Positions 33,600-46,900 of a stretch of 64,000 nucleotides of DNA are shown here, one piece after another. Each line of letters starts with the position of its first letter. Within the stretch, counting starts at the first letter, position 1. Source of the DNA: Cercis canadensis. Its lineage: Eukaryota > Streptophyta > Magnoliopsida > Fabales > Fabaceae. Under the pieces are notes generated by a model. That model was given only the letters and a program-made list of their open reading frames with translations. It was not told the DNA's origin and did no database searches. Location of the stretch: the NCBI GenBank assembly GCA_003255065.1, contig QAOA01005530.1, positions 37,711-101,710 on the forward strand, read 5' to 3'. A program made the position numbers and the translations under genes.

Positions 33600-33809
33600 T
33601 CATGATGACACCCCCATTCCTTATCCTAGCCCTATGCCACCGCAATTGTCACCATCCACGGTGTTGGAGCTATTCTCAAATACTACACTTTTAGGGACAA
33701 ACTTCCTTTACTTCCCAATAACAAAACAAGGATATGGCTCAGGTCCTACCCAATGCTTGAAATGGTTGCACAAGCTCATGATTTAGTAGCACAATGGCAG
33801 GTTTAGTGG
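33600..33809 (+). pseudogene. Degenerate AP2/ERF-like fragment
   Basis: The plus-strand frame at 33690-33809 reads FRDKLPLLPNNKTRIWLRSY followed by PMLEMVAQAHDLVA. This mimics the second half of an AP2/ERF DNA-binding domain, where the sequence is typically K-x-RIWLGTYPTxExAARAHDVAA. The GT after RIWL is changed and the first half of the domain is missing; a stop follows. The upstream S/P-rich, CCACCACC-containing stretch (33400-33500) could be the remains of the N-terminus. Confidence 0.45.
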
Positions 33810-33929
33810 ATAGCAAAAGGAGGAAGAAGATGAATTATTTTTTAAAAAAGAAGTGCCTTAAGTTATTTTTGTTTGGATCATGTGCTTTGCGTGAGATACT
33901 TAAATTGGTAGCTTAATAATAAAGTAAAA

Positions 33930-35145
33930 TGTCATTTTGGTCCCTAAAAGATGCATTCAAAATCACTCACGTCCCTGAAAGATATTTTGTATCACATAGG
34001 TCCCTCAATGTTCATTCCGTCAATCACTTAGGTCTTCTGTTAAGTTCATGTTTGAGAAACTTAACGGATTTAAACACGTGAACCGTTAAGTGATAACTTG
34101 GACAGTTAAATATTGACTTGACATTTTTTGATTGGTAATCATATGAAACTACATTGTTTTGGACCTAAAATTTAAAAATAAAAATAAAAATAGCATAAAC
34201 AGAATCATTTTTCTTAAGCAATAGCACCCTCCTAAATCCCTGACCTCTAGCGATGGTGTTCCCATTCTAAAGAAAGAGAATGGACCTCTGGCGACGGTGT
34301 TTGAGTTCTAGAAAAAAGATAATAGATGAGTCAATGTCCATAACAATCCTAGTTTCTTAAGCTTTTGTGCATTCTACAATTAAACAAAAAAAAATTGTTT
34401 TGATTGAATTTAAAGAAAAAATAAACCAGTAACATAACTGAAATACCCAACTAGAACTTACCTTTCTAGCAACCTATTACGATAGAATAGCCATCCCTGG
34501 TGAACCCTTCATTGCAGCGGCCCCAATACGCAGACCTTCCATTAGTTGTTCAAATTTGCACTACCAAAGTTAGTCTTATGACTCAAAGTGAGTTTGCACC
34601 ATGGTCATTGGTATCATGCAGGGAATGATCTGGTTGCTACAATTCTGCAAAACCATGGTCTTCGATGAAGATTATGTCGTGGGTGGAGTTGAGGCAGATT
34701 GTGCAGCAATTTAATTGAGAAAGTGAGGGCATAATGATTTGATCTTTGACCGCTTGGTCAAAGAAGCTCTTATACTATGTCAAGAATTGATTCAACCCAA
34801 AAGTTTAAGTTGTTAGATGAATACCTATGAATGATTTTATATCTAACACGCTCCCGCACTCGAAATCTCTCAGGGCTTGAAATGCGGATAAAACATATGC
34901 TCACTTATATTTTGTGCTGAAATTTTGTAGGAGGAAGACAATGTTGCTCCTTTTTTTTTTATAATTTTATTTTAAGCTCCAAAACGATGTAGTTTTATAA
35001 GATTACCAACCTAAAAATATCAAATCAACATTTAATTGTTCAAGTCAACACTTAACAGTTTACGTGTATAAATCTATTAAAATTTTCAAACAAAACTTAA
35101 CTATAGACTCGAGTGATTGACGGAATGAACATTAAGGGACTTAGA
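33930..35145. mobile_element. Element with long terminal inverted repeats (about 1.2 kb), MULE-like
   Basis: 34000-34190 is repeated in inverted orientation at about 34966-35140. Shared blocks are AATGTTCATTCCGTCAATCA, ACACGT-AA-C-GTTAAGTG, and AAACTACAT-GTTTTGGA, with many substitutions between. The outer left end (CATTTTGGTCCCTAAAAGATG at about 33936) is not seen at the right. The inner 34190-34960 contains no recognised gene. Long TIRs are typical of Mutator-like elements, but no 9-bp TSD was confirmed, so the class is an inference. It ends about 270 bp upstream of the PECT1 start codon. Confidence 0.65.
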
Positions 35146-35413
35146 TATTAACAAGTATTAGATGCTGCCTAAAAGCACGCAATGGTCTAGGAACGGAAGA
35201 AGCGGCCGTCTAAATTTATTCTTTCACCAACCGAACATAAAATTTGGTTAGGCCCGACTATCTCTAGGTTATAATTATTCTTTATACCGACAGGAATATA
35301 TATATATTTTTTTCTAATTTCTTTCTTCTGAAGAAAATCTTAGAGCTGCTCATGCTTACCGTCACATTCTGGAGCGGGTTGTTTACCTTGGTAAGCGTTG
35401 CAAAACAGTGAAA

Positions 35414-36977
35414 ATGGGTTCTGATGCGATAGAGAATCACTTGGCGGCGAAGTTCTTGGCGACGTGCTTGGTAGGAGGGGTAGTAGTGGGGGTGTCACTG
35501 TTTGGTTTATACTCAGGTGGGTTATTGCCGCCGCAGCATATTTTTCCACAAGGGATTTGGAAGAGGAGGAGGAAGAAACCCATTCGCGTATATATGGATG
35601 GGTGTTTTGACATGATGCATTACGGCCATTGCAATGCCTTGCGCCAGGCTCGTGCCCTTGGTGATCAGTTAGTTGTAGGTGTTGTTAGCGATGCTGAAAT
35701 TATTGCCAATAAAGGTCCTCCTGTGACCCCTTTGAAAGAAAGGTTCGAATCACTCTTGCATTTGCCATAATTCGCATATTTGTCATTTGTATTTATTATC
35801 AATTTACGTTATGATTTTTGACAAACATATCTTTTGAATTCAATGTATTTATTTGTTGTGCAATCACGGTTGCCTCCTTGTGATTGTGATAGGTTAATTA
35901 TGGTTAACGCTGTGAAGTGGGTTGATGAAGTTATTACTGATGCTCCGTATGCCATAACTGAAGAATTCATGAAGAAGCTTTTTGACGAATACAAGATTGA
36001 TTACATTATTCATGGAGATGACCCTTGTGTTCTTCCAGATGGAACTGATGCTTATGCTCTTGCAAAAAAGGCTGGTCGTTATAAGCAGATAAAGCGCACA
36101 GAAGGAGTCTCAAGCACAGACATTGTTGGTTAGAATCCTATTTTTTTTTAACTTTGGAGGTTGCGAATATGTGGGTTAGCCATGGTGCATGATAATATGA
36201 CCTGCAGGGTCATCTTTAGATGATAGGTCTTTGGTCTATGGCTATGCTTTAAGAGGTTAAGAGAGAAACTCTTACAATGTCTGGTCACATTACTCCATGC
36301 TTATCAAACTTAAAGCGTATCCAATAAAGTGTTAAAGAGATCTTGATTTAATCTACGTAACCTGCAGCTGTAAGTTGTTTGTCTTGGATATTTTTATTTG
36401 CTAAATCATGGTAGCATAACTGCACTTATCTCTGGCTACATTCGTACTAGAGCTTAATTTTGATGAATTGGTGAATTGCTATGTTTTTGGACGGAAGATT
36501 TTATGCTTATATTGCAATTTGCCAATCCCAACAAGTAAATAAAATCCTTGAAGGACTTTTGAGGTCTTACCTTTTCTGCAGACTTTTCATGTTATGCAGT
36601 GAACTTGGTTTTCTCCACCCAAGCATAATAATAAAGCATCCCTTTACATATACTCAGTTTTTGGTTTCACTATTCTATATTTTCCCTCTAAGCATTTATA
36701 TATATTTTTTTATATAAAAATTTTCTGGATAGTGGGATGCTTCTTGGTATTGTAAAAGATGCATATTTATATTTATATAATAATTTGATGGCCAGGTCGT
36801 ATGCTTCTCTGTGTAAGAGAAAGGTCAGTTAGTGACAGTCACAATCATTCTTCTTTGCAAAGACAGTTCAGCCATGGTCATAGCCAAAAGTTAGAAGATG
36901 GTGGATCTGCAAGTGGAACTCGTATATCTCATTTTTTGCCAACATCTCGCAGAATTGTTCAGTTCTCAAATTTGAGG
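35414..36977 (+). CDS. PECT1: CTP:phosphoethanolamine cytidylyltransferase, N-terminal part (exons 1-3)
   Basis: Exons 35414-35742, 35893-36128 and 36796-36977 have GT/AG junctions and consistent phases (249 codons). The start MGSDAIENH is followed by a membrane segment (LATCLVGGVVVGVSLFGLY), a basic RRRKK stretch, the nucleotidyltransferase motif HYGHCN (HxGH) in domain 1, YIIHGDDPCVLPDG and the RTEGVSSTDIVG signature. The enzyme makes CDP-ethanolamine from CTP and phosphoethanolamine, the rate-limiting step of phosphatidylethanolamine synthesis; in plants it is membrane-anchored at mitochondria. The exon 3 donor (GTACGT) is intact, but I find no exon for the second cytidylyltransferase-like domain before NUP214 exons begin at 40989. 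Reading into the intron meets a stop after about ten codons. The locus is therefore truncated, or misjoined downstream. Confidence 0.88.
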
Positions 36978-37190
36978 GTACGTTTTTGTAAACACTTCAT
37001 CTTGACTGCATAGAAATTCACTTTGAACTTACTAAATTCCTTGTATATATGTATCTTCCCCATTCTTTGGTTTTTGTGAAGCTTGAATCAAATATATTTC
37101 ACATCATGGCCTTTACAATTGATAATGCATTTTTTCTGTTTTTTGGCTCACTTTCTCCTTTGCTGGGTCTGTTTCAGGGATTTAATTTGG

Positions 37191-37240
<50 letters not shown>

Positions 37241-40200
37241 ATTTTTTTTTTGCTTTGATTAATTTTATTGTTTTGCCTAAGGAGAGTATATTATCCTTCT
37301 TCTTTTTGTACTCTTTCTCTTCTTGTAATAATAGAATTTCTTCTTTTATTGAAAAAAGATAGTCATCTGATATCCTAGAAAAAATAGAAGTTTCAAGTTT
37401 AAGTTGGGTTAGTTGTTGGAAATTAAGGTGGCTGCAAATATATTAGGCTTTAATTGGATAATGTTGATAGGAAGTAGAGAGGAAGATTTTAGGTTTAACT
37501 AAGTTTGCAGGCGGTTGGTTATAAAAGGATTGTAAACAAGGGTGGCTTTTGGGGCTAATTGGTTGCATTACACATCTGCTGTAAAAAGTTGATTTAGATT
37601 GTTTCTTTTGATAAAAATATTTAGGTGAATGTTAAACTAGGCAGCAGATTTAGGGTTCTTTTGTATCCTTTTTCAGAAGCATTATTTCATTTAATTTGCC
37701 TTGCTGCTATTCGCCATTCTCATATTACTTGATTTTAATTTTTGGATGGTTCTACTGTTTATTGGAATTTTCATTATTCAGAGATTTAAATGGAGAAGCT
37801 TTTGACCATACATATGCTGCATACATGAGAAAGTCTTTAACATGGAGCAGAGCATCTCATATCGTATTGGTTAGGTCTGAGGAGGTGGATTTGGGGTTGT
37901 CTTTCTATAGCTATTTGTTTGTCAATGTGAATGGGAACATAAATCTTGAATTGGTGTTAGAACGGAGTTATGCAGGGTTACCCTTATCCCCTTTCTTTTA
38001 GTGTTTGATGGTTTGAGTTGGATATTCTCGGGGGTTTAAGACAGGTGTCATTAAGGGTTTGGGTGTAGATTTGGAAGTAGTGATTTCACAGGAGATTCAA
38101 TTTTGTTTTTGAAGAAGGGTAGAGAGAATATCATGCACATGCTTTCCCATGTGTTGAGAAACAGAGAGAATTCAGAGGAGAGGTTCTCTTTGGTCAAGGG
38201 TTGAGAACAGTGTGAGGAATTGCCTTGTTCTTGTAGACCGAATAAGGAAGGGCTTTCCATCTCAAGATTTGGTGTCTAAAGAGGCCTTGGAAGGTTTACT
38301 GTTATGGCAATTTTCTCTAGAATCTCATTGATTTTTTTGTTGGTCTTCAAAGAAATGGGGGGATGCATAGTTGCCAATCAATGCAACTTATTTTAGGGTA
38401 TGCTTCCTTTCTCCTTTTGATTTCTCTATTTAGCCATGGTTTTTGCATCAACTTTTGGGAGGATTTGTGGCAAGAAATTTTCCTTTCTCTAAGGCCTTTT
38501 CTTGTCTTTATGGTCTCTTCTTTGTGTCAGGTAGCTTCTCTCTTACAAGGTTCTGATGTTTCTTGGAATTCCCATTTTTAGGAGACTAAAAGCATGTTTG
38601 GCTTAAAAGGGAGGAAGGGGAATGAATCCCTTCTTCCCTTTTCAAATTCTTCTCTTATGTATTTTGTTTCTTTTCAAATTTATCGAATTAAACAAAGGGA
38701 GTATGCAATCCTTCTATCTTTTCCCTTTCTTTCCTTCCAAATCCATCCAACCAAGTTGCTTGACAAATTCAATATTGGCTTTAAACTATGGATGCATCCC
38801 AAGAGTTGGAACAGTTCTTGATGGTTCTGTATATGATTTTTGGGGGAGTAATAAAGAGCGTAAGCTTTGTGGTAATGTGCCTCATTAGTTGCTATTAGGT
38901 TTCTTAGGTTGGAGTGTAGTGCAAATGATTTTATTTTACACACAAATTCTTCCTTTCATGCTTTTATTTTTTTCTGCCCCTTTTAGATTCTTTATGGTGT
39001 TCTGTCAATTGTTATTTTTTACAAGGGCCTTATTATGTTTGATGTTTTATTTTGATTAAAATTTTGTTTTATTTTCACAAATGTATAAGTTGTCAATTTC
39101 TTGCCCTGAAATTTTATTTTTGCACTATACTATCCTAGTTGGCAGTGGACAGCCTCCATCTGTTTACTGCTTCCATACTATTCTCTTCTTTTATCAAAAA
39201 AAGATGAATGAAAGCATAGAAAATGACCCATCCATTTATCGTTCAACCCAATCCTGTCCTAACTCAGTTACTCACCCATTTAGCACCTCTAGTTTTGAGT
39301 TTTACAATATCTAGTAAAAACATGCTTTAGGGCAGAGTCAAATTTGCATAAGGTAACCTTGTCATATAGATTAATATAAATGATTTGTTGCAGTTTCTTA
39401 GATCTCATGAGGCTTTTTCTCCATTTGTTTGTGTAATGTGTTTTCAGAGTTCAAAGACAAACAGTCACCTTTTTCTGCATTGTCAGGTTGCTTGGCAAAT
39501 TTGGAACCTTTTATTTGGTATTTTTGTTGAGCAGTGGGTTTGTTCTGACAGTTTGGACCACTTTCTGTCCATTAATTTTAGTGTTTTCAGCAGAGGAAAG
39601 GAGAGGAAGACTATTTCGTAGTGTGCTCGTTTTGCTGGAATTAGGTGCTTGTGGTTGGAGTGCAATGCTAGGGTATTTAAACTGACTTGTTTACCTGTGC
39701 ATATTTTATGAGATAGAGTAGTTTTATTAGCCTCTCTTGGTGGGGATGCCAATGTTCTTTTAAGAGGGGTTTCCTTGATAGTTTTGCAAAGGGGTTGGAA
39801 AGCTCTTAGGTATACTTCATTAGATAACTTGTGTTATTGCAAAGCACATGTTCCAGATGCTTCAAGTTGATAAGTAATGGGGCCAAGAGGGTATAGCAAG
39901 TTCAATTGCATACTTGGCTTTTACTAGTTCTTTTTGGAAGGTGAAGGTCCCCTCCCAAGTTTAAACTCTTTGTTTGCAGCAGTTGATTATAAGATTAACA
40001 CAAATGATCTATTGCAAGCTTGTACTTAATATAAGGTTTTGTCTCTCGACATTTATGTGGTGTATTTTCGGAGTTTAGAAACTCAAAGCAACTGTTTGTA
40101 TGCTGTGAGGTGGCATAGCAGCTTTTGGAACAAGCTCTTTACTGGTTTTGGAAGCTTTGGGTTTGTCTTTATACCTTAAGAAATTTTTCTATGGCTGATT

Positions 40201-40988
40201 ATCAAGGTTTTGGGAACAGTAAGGGAAAAAAGACAGTGTGGACCTGTGTACTTTTGGTGGTGTTTGGTGTCTATGACAGCAGCATGATCGTGATGCTAAA
40301 GTTTTTTTAAAAATGTTCAGCCGTTACATCTTCTGTGGGACATACTTTTGTTCTTGGCTTCTTCTTGGGTTAAAGCTAATAGCTTTTTTGTGGGGTTTCT
40401 TTGATGGTTTTACAAAGGGATTGGGTATCTTTTTTTGAGTTGATGTATTTTTTTTCAATTTAATTTTCCCACCTTGATTCCCTCTCTAATAAAATCGTAT
40501 TTTGTTTAAAAAAATGGATGCTATCAGTTTTTTTACGTGAGATGAGGTATCGAACATGACTTTTTTTTTTTTTTTTTTNAAGGGGGAAAAGGAACCCCAG
40601 AGATTAGCCACCACAGTAAATTATGGGCGCATAAAGGAAATAGAAGGCAAAAATAGTTTTTATGCAAGTTTTGAGGTTGGCTTTGCTTTTGGAGGATAAG
40701 AGAGGGTTGTTTTGAGCATATTTAAAGAATCTTCCTTTTTGTGCGGAATTTTTTATGAAGTTTTCTATGTATACTCTTTGGGGCATTCTGTTTGGCTTGT
40801 CTGTGGGGGAGTTCTGGTGGCTCGCTATTCAGGGTTCGGACTGTTTTGTGGTTTCTTTTGGAATTTTTCTTGTCCTCTCTTCTACTTTTTCCTTCTACTT
40901 CAATAATATTTCTGTTTCTATCCAAGGAAAAGAAAATATTGATCTACCCCACATGCTTACTATTTTCTCCTTTTTTTCCTTTCCCTAG
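36978..40988. other. PECT1-to-NUP214 interval with LINE remnants
   Basis: No exon of either gene was recognised. It holds a (TA)n tract (37193-37235), LINE 3' ends with the phrase AATAGAATTTCTTCTTTTAT (near 37345), a degenerate LINE RT piece near 37960-38030 (GLPLSPFFLVFDGL), and LINE zinc-binding remnants (39430-39510: CVMCFQSSKTNSHLFLHC) on the plus strand. A T18 run with a single N is at 40561-40579. The junction between the two genes must lie here if the arrangement is real. Confidence 0.6.
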
Positions 40989-43900
40989 ATTAATGAGATG
41001 ATCAAAGAATTGGATTTACTTTTGAGGTCAATAGAAGAGGCTGGTGGCTTTAGAGATGCCTGCACCAGCTCACTGAGAATTTCAATTGAGGCATTGGAGC
41101 AAGGCATGGATAGTCTATCTCAAAAATGCAAAATGTGGACGGTGATGTTTCTTTCTTTGTATATATATATTTTTTCCATTTATTATTTTTATAAAACTTA
41201 ATTTAGATGACATTTTCTGTCATTTCCTACTAAGCTTTTAGTTGTATGCTTGGATTTCCAACAAACTCATTATTTGTTCTGGTGATTGTTGTTTTGTAAA
41301 TGAAAGATTCGTAAGGCATAGTTTTACTAAGATTTACAGTGGCCTCGTACTTATTTGGTTGTCCCTTTAGTGGTAATCCATGTTCTAATGCTTTTCAAGA
41401 TGCTCCTGATACAAAATTTTCCGTGCATTTAGATAGTTGGTAGGGTTCTTTTCTTTCCTTTTGATTGTTTGTGTTACATTGATTATGCTTTGTTTAGTCA
41501 TATGGTCCCTTAATAGTTAAGGATTTCGGGAACAGAAATTCAACCATGTTGATTGACTACTTTTCAGTCATGTGGTCTCTCTCGAATGTTGTGCTTGGTT
41601 AGCTCTTCCCCAAATATTGGGATATCTAATATACTGATGAGGGAGATGCATTCACATTTAAGGTGGTTTCATCATATCTTCTCTAGAGTGTGTGGATGGA
41701 GATGGGCAACCAGAGCACCAGCTGAAGGGGAATATTTTTTGATCTTCATAAGTTGTTTCTTTTTTGTCTTGTTTGCATTCTGTAAATTCTTAGAAGTATA
41801 GCTGTACCCTGTTGAGCTTTTTATTTTTATTTATATATATTTCTTCAGTTTTTGTTGAGTGCTGCATGTTTTACTTTGCAGAGTAAAGTGGATGAGCATC
41901 TTGAGGAGGTCCATTATCTTCTTGATAAGACCGTACAAGGTATTATTGGCTTATGAATGTGTTTTGTATTCTATATTCATCTAAGAAGGTGGCATAGTAT
42001 TAGTTAATCAATGCCGATAAATTTAGTGCTGAACTACATAAAGTTATGTAAACAAACATCTAGGGTGATGTAGTTTTTTTTTTCCCCCATATAATTGTTA
42101 TCAGAAGAAATTTGGTGACTGCATCAGTCCACAATCTTAGTGTCTATTTTTCAAAAAGGTTGGGATCTTACAAATATAGGTATTCCTTTAAATTTTTGAA
42201 ATTAGGATCCGTGACAGAGTGTCACGGTCCACAAATGTGACGAGTAGATTTCGGACACCTAGACAACTCCGATTGATTTGAAACTTTGCAGAGAGGTAAA
42301 GAGGAGTCTAGAGAAGCCGCACGCCAAATTTGAGCCCAAACAGAGCATTGTATAATTTTTGCCATTTTTGTAAAGTTTGGGGGTATTTTCGTCTTTTCAC
42401 TTCACTATGCTTGTCCAGTGCAGGTGTTTGGCACATGGCTGCGTAGCTTATGATTTTAGATGAATTTACATATATCTTAATAGGTGTTTCAATACCTGGA
42501 ACTCCAAAAAAGGCCTTATGTTGGGTGGGAAAAATGATGTTTGGTCATGCTGGGAGGGAATCCGCATATTAGTCTCTTTAGGGGGGGGTGCCAGGTGACC
42601 CGGGGTGGGACTTGGTGCTAGCATAGGGGTATGCTTTGTGTTGCTATTTACTTCCCTTACACATTGCCAACGTATTGTATTGCACTCATATATATCAATA
42701 AAAGGAGTAGCCTCTCTTCTTATATATTTGTCGCCTTATGTTTTGCTCACTAGTGTGTGACGCTTACTTTGGTGTGCGTGTGCCTTGTGTGTTGGCTTGC
42801 TTGTGAGGTGCAATACGTGAGATGTTATAATGTGCATGCTATCGTTGTCGTGCTTGTTGGCTTGCTTGTGAGGTGCAATACGTGAGATGTTATAATGTGC
42901 ATGCTATCGTTGTCGTGCTTGCGGGAGACGCTATTGTCAAGCCTCGAGTATATTATCGGTTGCTTAGTCACTTAACGTGTGTGGGTTGGATCGAATGGGA
43001 AAGGCTGACTTGCTTTCTTAGAGGAGTTACACAAGTGCCACGCGGTCTGGCAAGGGTGAACTTGTCGGCCTGTGACACAAAGCCAGGAAATTTTTTTTGC
43101 CTAGGCCAAGTAAAAATTTAGTTAGGGCCGAAGTCTAATTATGCAAAAATTTCTATAAAAAAGAAGGGAAAAAAAATATTTGCTAGGGCCATGGCCCCAG
43201 CTTTAAGTGGCTCCGCCACTTATTAGGGTGGTCTGGTTGTGTCATGAAAGCTTGATTTTTTTTTTTTGGTTCCAAAGAGTAGTTCTTCAGCTCTATCAGG
43301 GATATAGCTCTTTTAGGCCTTTGATTACTCTAAAGGAGGGTAATGGATCCTGGATAAGATTTTGGAAAGATACATGGGTGGGGGATATTCCGTCTTCAGA
43401 GGCTTTCCTTGCCTCTATTGCCTTCTTCATCAATCCTTCATTCTTAATTTCTGGTGCACTCAAGGTTTGATCACTTCTTGGAATTTACACTTTTTCAAGA
43501 ACCTAAATAATAAAAATGTTCAAAATTATAATCTCTTTTGCATCTACTTGATTCTGTGCATCTATCCTCCATCTTGGATAAAGAGGATCTGGATTATTGA
43601 CTCTCCTGTGGTGTATTCTTGTAATTCTTATTTTAATTTTCTCACTCATTCTTCAATTTAAGAGAAGTTTCTTCTTGATAAATAAATTTGGAAGTCTAAA
43701 GCCCCTTCAAAAGCCAAGTCTTTTGCTTGGACAGCAGTACTCAATAGAATTAATACTAATGACTTACTGCATTCCTAGGCCTAATAAAGTTTTGTCTTAT
43801 AACCTGTATCATGTATAGATCTAATTCAAAAACAGCCGTGCATTTATTTCTCCACTGAACAGCAGCCACATACGACTAAAATTGGTTGTTGCTGTTTATT

Positions 43901-46900
43901 TGGTGAATCTTGGGTCTTCCCTTAAAGTCTTAATAGTTTGGAACACCTTGTGGTAAGTTTTGATGGTTTTGGGTTTGTCAGAAGGAAGGATGCAAGGCTT
44001 TATGGTGATGTGAAATGTACCTCTCTTTGATGTATTTGACTAGAGTGAAATGCTAGGATTTTCATGGAGAACTATGTTTTCCTGGATTTATTTTGGGATA
44101 GGGTTGTCTTTGTGCTGTCTTTTTGGTGCCCTGCACATAGTTTCCTTAAGAGAATATCTTTGACAAATATGCAGAGAGATCCAAGAGCTATTTGGTTTTG
44201 ATGTAGTCTGTTCCTAATCCATTTTCTTTCTAATGAAATTTCTTCTTTTATCTAAAAAGCTAGTAGTTCTTTAGTCTTTCTTAATGGGAATTCATGTCTT
44301 ATTCTTTTGGGTGTGGCATTTATTATTGTGGATATGATTTTTTCCCATCGACATAGACTTGCCTTGTAAAGACTTGGGAAGATTTCACAAGCATTGATCT
44401 CAAAAGCTCCTAAGCTTCATATTTTGGTGGTGAGGTGGGATAAGTTCCCTTCTAAGTGTGACTTCTAAAAAACCTTTGGTGAGGTTCCATTTAATCTTAG
44501 CTCTTCAAATATCACTTTGATATTCGGCATCCGAGGTCAATGCTCTCATTCGGACTACAGCGCTCAACAGGATTATTACTTATGACATTGTAGTTTCTGG
44601 AGGCCTCAAATATTGTCTACCGATATGTGCATATTGTGTTGCTTTAGTATTGAGACTGAATCACATTTACTTTTACATTGTCTAGCAGCCATGTACATGT
44701 GGACTAGGATCTTTGGAGTTTTTGCTGAACTCTGCCTTTGCCCCAGAATCTGGAACAATTTCTTCTGTGGTAGAATAAGGAGGGCACAGCCCAGTGGCAA
44801 TTTTCATTAATGTTTGGTTTCAGCAAAAAATGAGTACTATATATTTGGTTGCGAAGGAATGCTTGGATTTTCAAGGGGAAGTGTTTATCTTTAGATGTTG
44901 TATGGGATAGAGTTGTTTTCATGGTTTCCCTTTGGTGTTAAAAATTTCTTTGACAGATATGCAAAGTAATTGGAGGGCTTTGTTGTATTGATGATTTTGT
45001 CTATTCAGCTAGATTTCCTTCCTGGTTGTGTAATGCAATCAACCTTGGGTGTGATGCCTAAGGAAACTTAGGTTTGAAGACTAAGGTGATTTCAATCCAC
45101 CAACCTGCCCATACCTATTTGTTTTAACAGATAGTGTTGAAAACTATATGGACTTAATTGTTTCTTGCTTGAATCTACCCTAAAATCCATCAGACATAAA
45201 ATCCTAGTTTCACAAACACCATTCTAAAGAGCACAATTTAAATTTTGACACTTAAACCCATACTAATGCTTGCGAACCAGTCTTATCCTGACCTACTTTT
45301 AAGAAACCTTAGTTACCTCATTTCATGGCCTTAGTTTATTTCAAAAATCCTAACCATGCTCCTCCATGTGTCTATCCTATGTCAATTTTTCTCGGATTAA
45401 AGCTGTGAATGAGGTATTCTGAGTTTTCTAGTGGGTAAATCACGCAACCAAACATGTTCAAACAGAAAATTTGGCTGATTTGACTACATTCCACATTTCC
45501 TCAAGGAACCCCATTTAGTCCAGGAGCTTTATCTCTATTAATTTTCTTGAAAGGCACCCCCATACCTCCTCTCTCAAAAAGTATTTTCCGATTGCACTTT
45601 ATCCTCCTCATTGAGGTTGTTCAAGTGATTCTATGGGTGACAACTTCTATGTGATGATTTTTAAAGATGGCTGACAGTCAATTAAATGGGGAATGACTTA
45701 TCTAGAATGTATTTGCTCAATAGGTGTTTATTCTAGCTGGATATTGAATACTGAATAGATGTTAAATTATAAAATATAATATGCTAATTTTCTTCGACAT
45801 AAAGAAAAAATGCATTTGCCATTATGAATTCATGACAGCCTAGTTTACATACTGTACACATCTCTTCTGGTCAATTTTATGAGTCAATTTTTTCTCTGAT
45901 TAATCTAAATGATTATCTGGTTGGATGACAGCTGTGGCAAGGAAAACGTACATGGAAGGGATCTTTAAGCAAGCTTCTGATAGCCAATATTGGGAGCTAT
46001 GGAATCGCCAAAGGTTGAATTTGGAGCTGGAGCTGAAGCAACAGCGAATGTTAAATCTGAATCAGGTAGTGCAGTTATATTTTAGCTAGATAGGACTTTT
46101 ATGACCTATATTTTAACAAGTCCTTTTATTTTCTTCCAGGATTTGACGAACCAATTAATTGAACTCGAGAGGCATTTCAATGCTCTTGAACTCAATAAAT
46201 TCAGTGATTATGGTGGCACTCATGTAGGTCATGGAGCTTTTCAAAGTAGATATGGACCTTCAAGGTACAATAACTTATAGTGGCTTTCATGCTGTACATC
46301 AATGAATATATAGAACTGTCCACTTAACAGCTTCATCAATTTCAACTATAAAGGCAATGGCATCCATCTGGTTCAGTTATCAGATTTTCCTTTAAGCAAC
46401 TAACTAGAGAGAGAGAGAGAGAGAGAGGGTTCATTTTGTTAATTAAGATCAGGGGCAGCGCCGCCATACCCCCCCTTCTCTTCAAACCTCAATTTTTAAA
46501 ATTACAAAAGTTCTCTTAGTTTTTTATATTTACTCTTATAATATCTATGCTTGGCCCCCTCAAAAATTTTGTTTTCTAAAAGACCCGTAGATATTTAAAC
46601 TTTAACCCCTCCCAGATTTGCAGTCTAGCTCTGCCCCTGATAAAGATGTTTTGTCACCTAACTCTTGGGGGAGGCATGGGGAGTTTGGGTCTTGATAACT
46701 TGGTGAAATTGCTTTAATGGGTAAATGGTCATGTTGTTTTCCTTTAGATACAGATTCATAAGGTGGCGGGGAGAAACATTGATCTTCATAAGGTGGGCAG
46801 AAGCAAAATATTACCAAAAATTATTTTGTTCCAAATAACTATGTTAGAAGTTTAAAATCAAGAAATAAATCTGACGTTATTACTGATACAAGTCCTATTG

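Noticed and set aside
40561-40579. T18 run with N read as a retrotransposed poly(A) tail
   Set aside because: No coding or TSD evidence for a retrogene beside it; it is more simply a homopolymer sequencing ambiguity or contig edge.
42791-42920. Repeat units that could suggest a CRISPR array
   Set aside because: Two contiguous identical 65-bp units with no spacers, in a plant intron.
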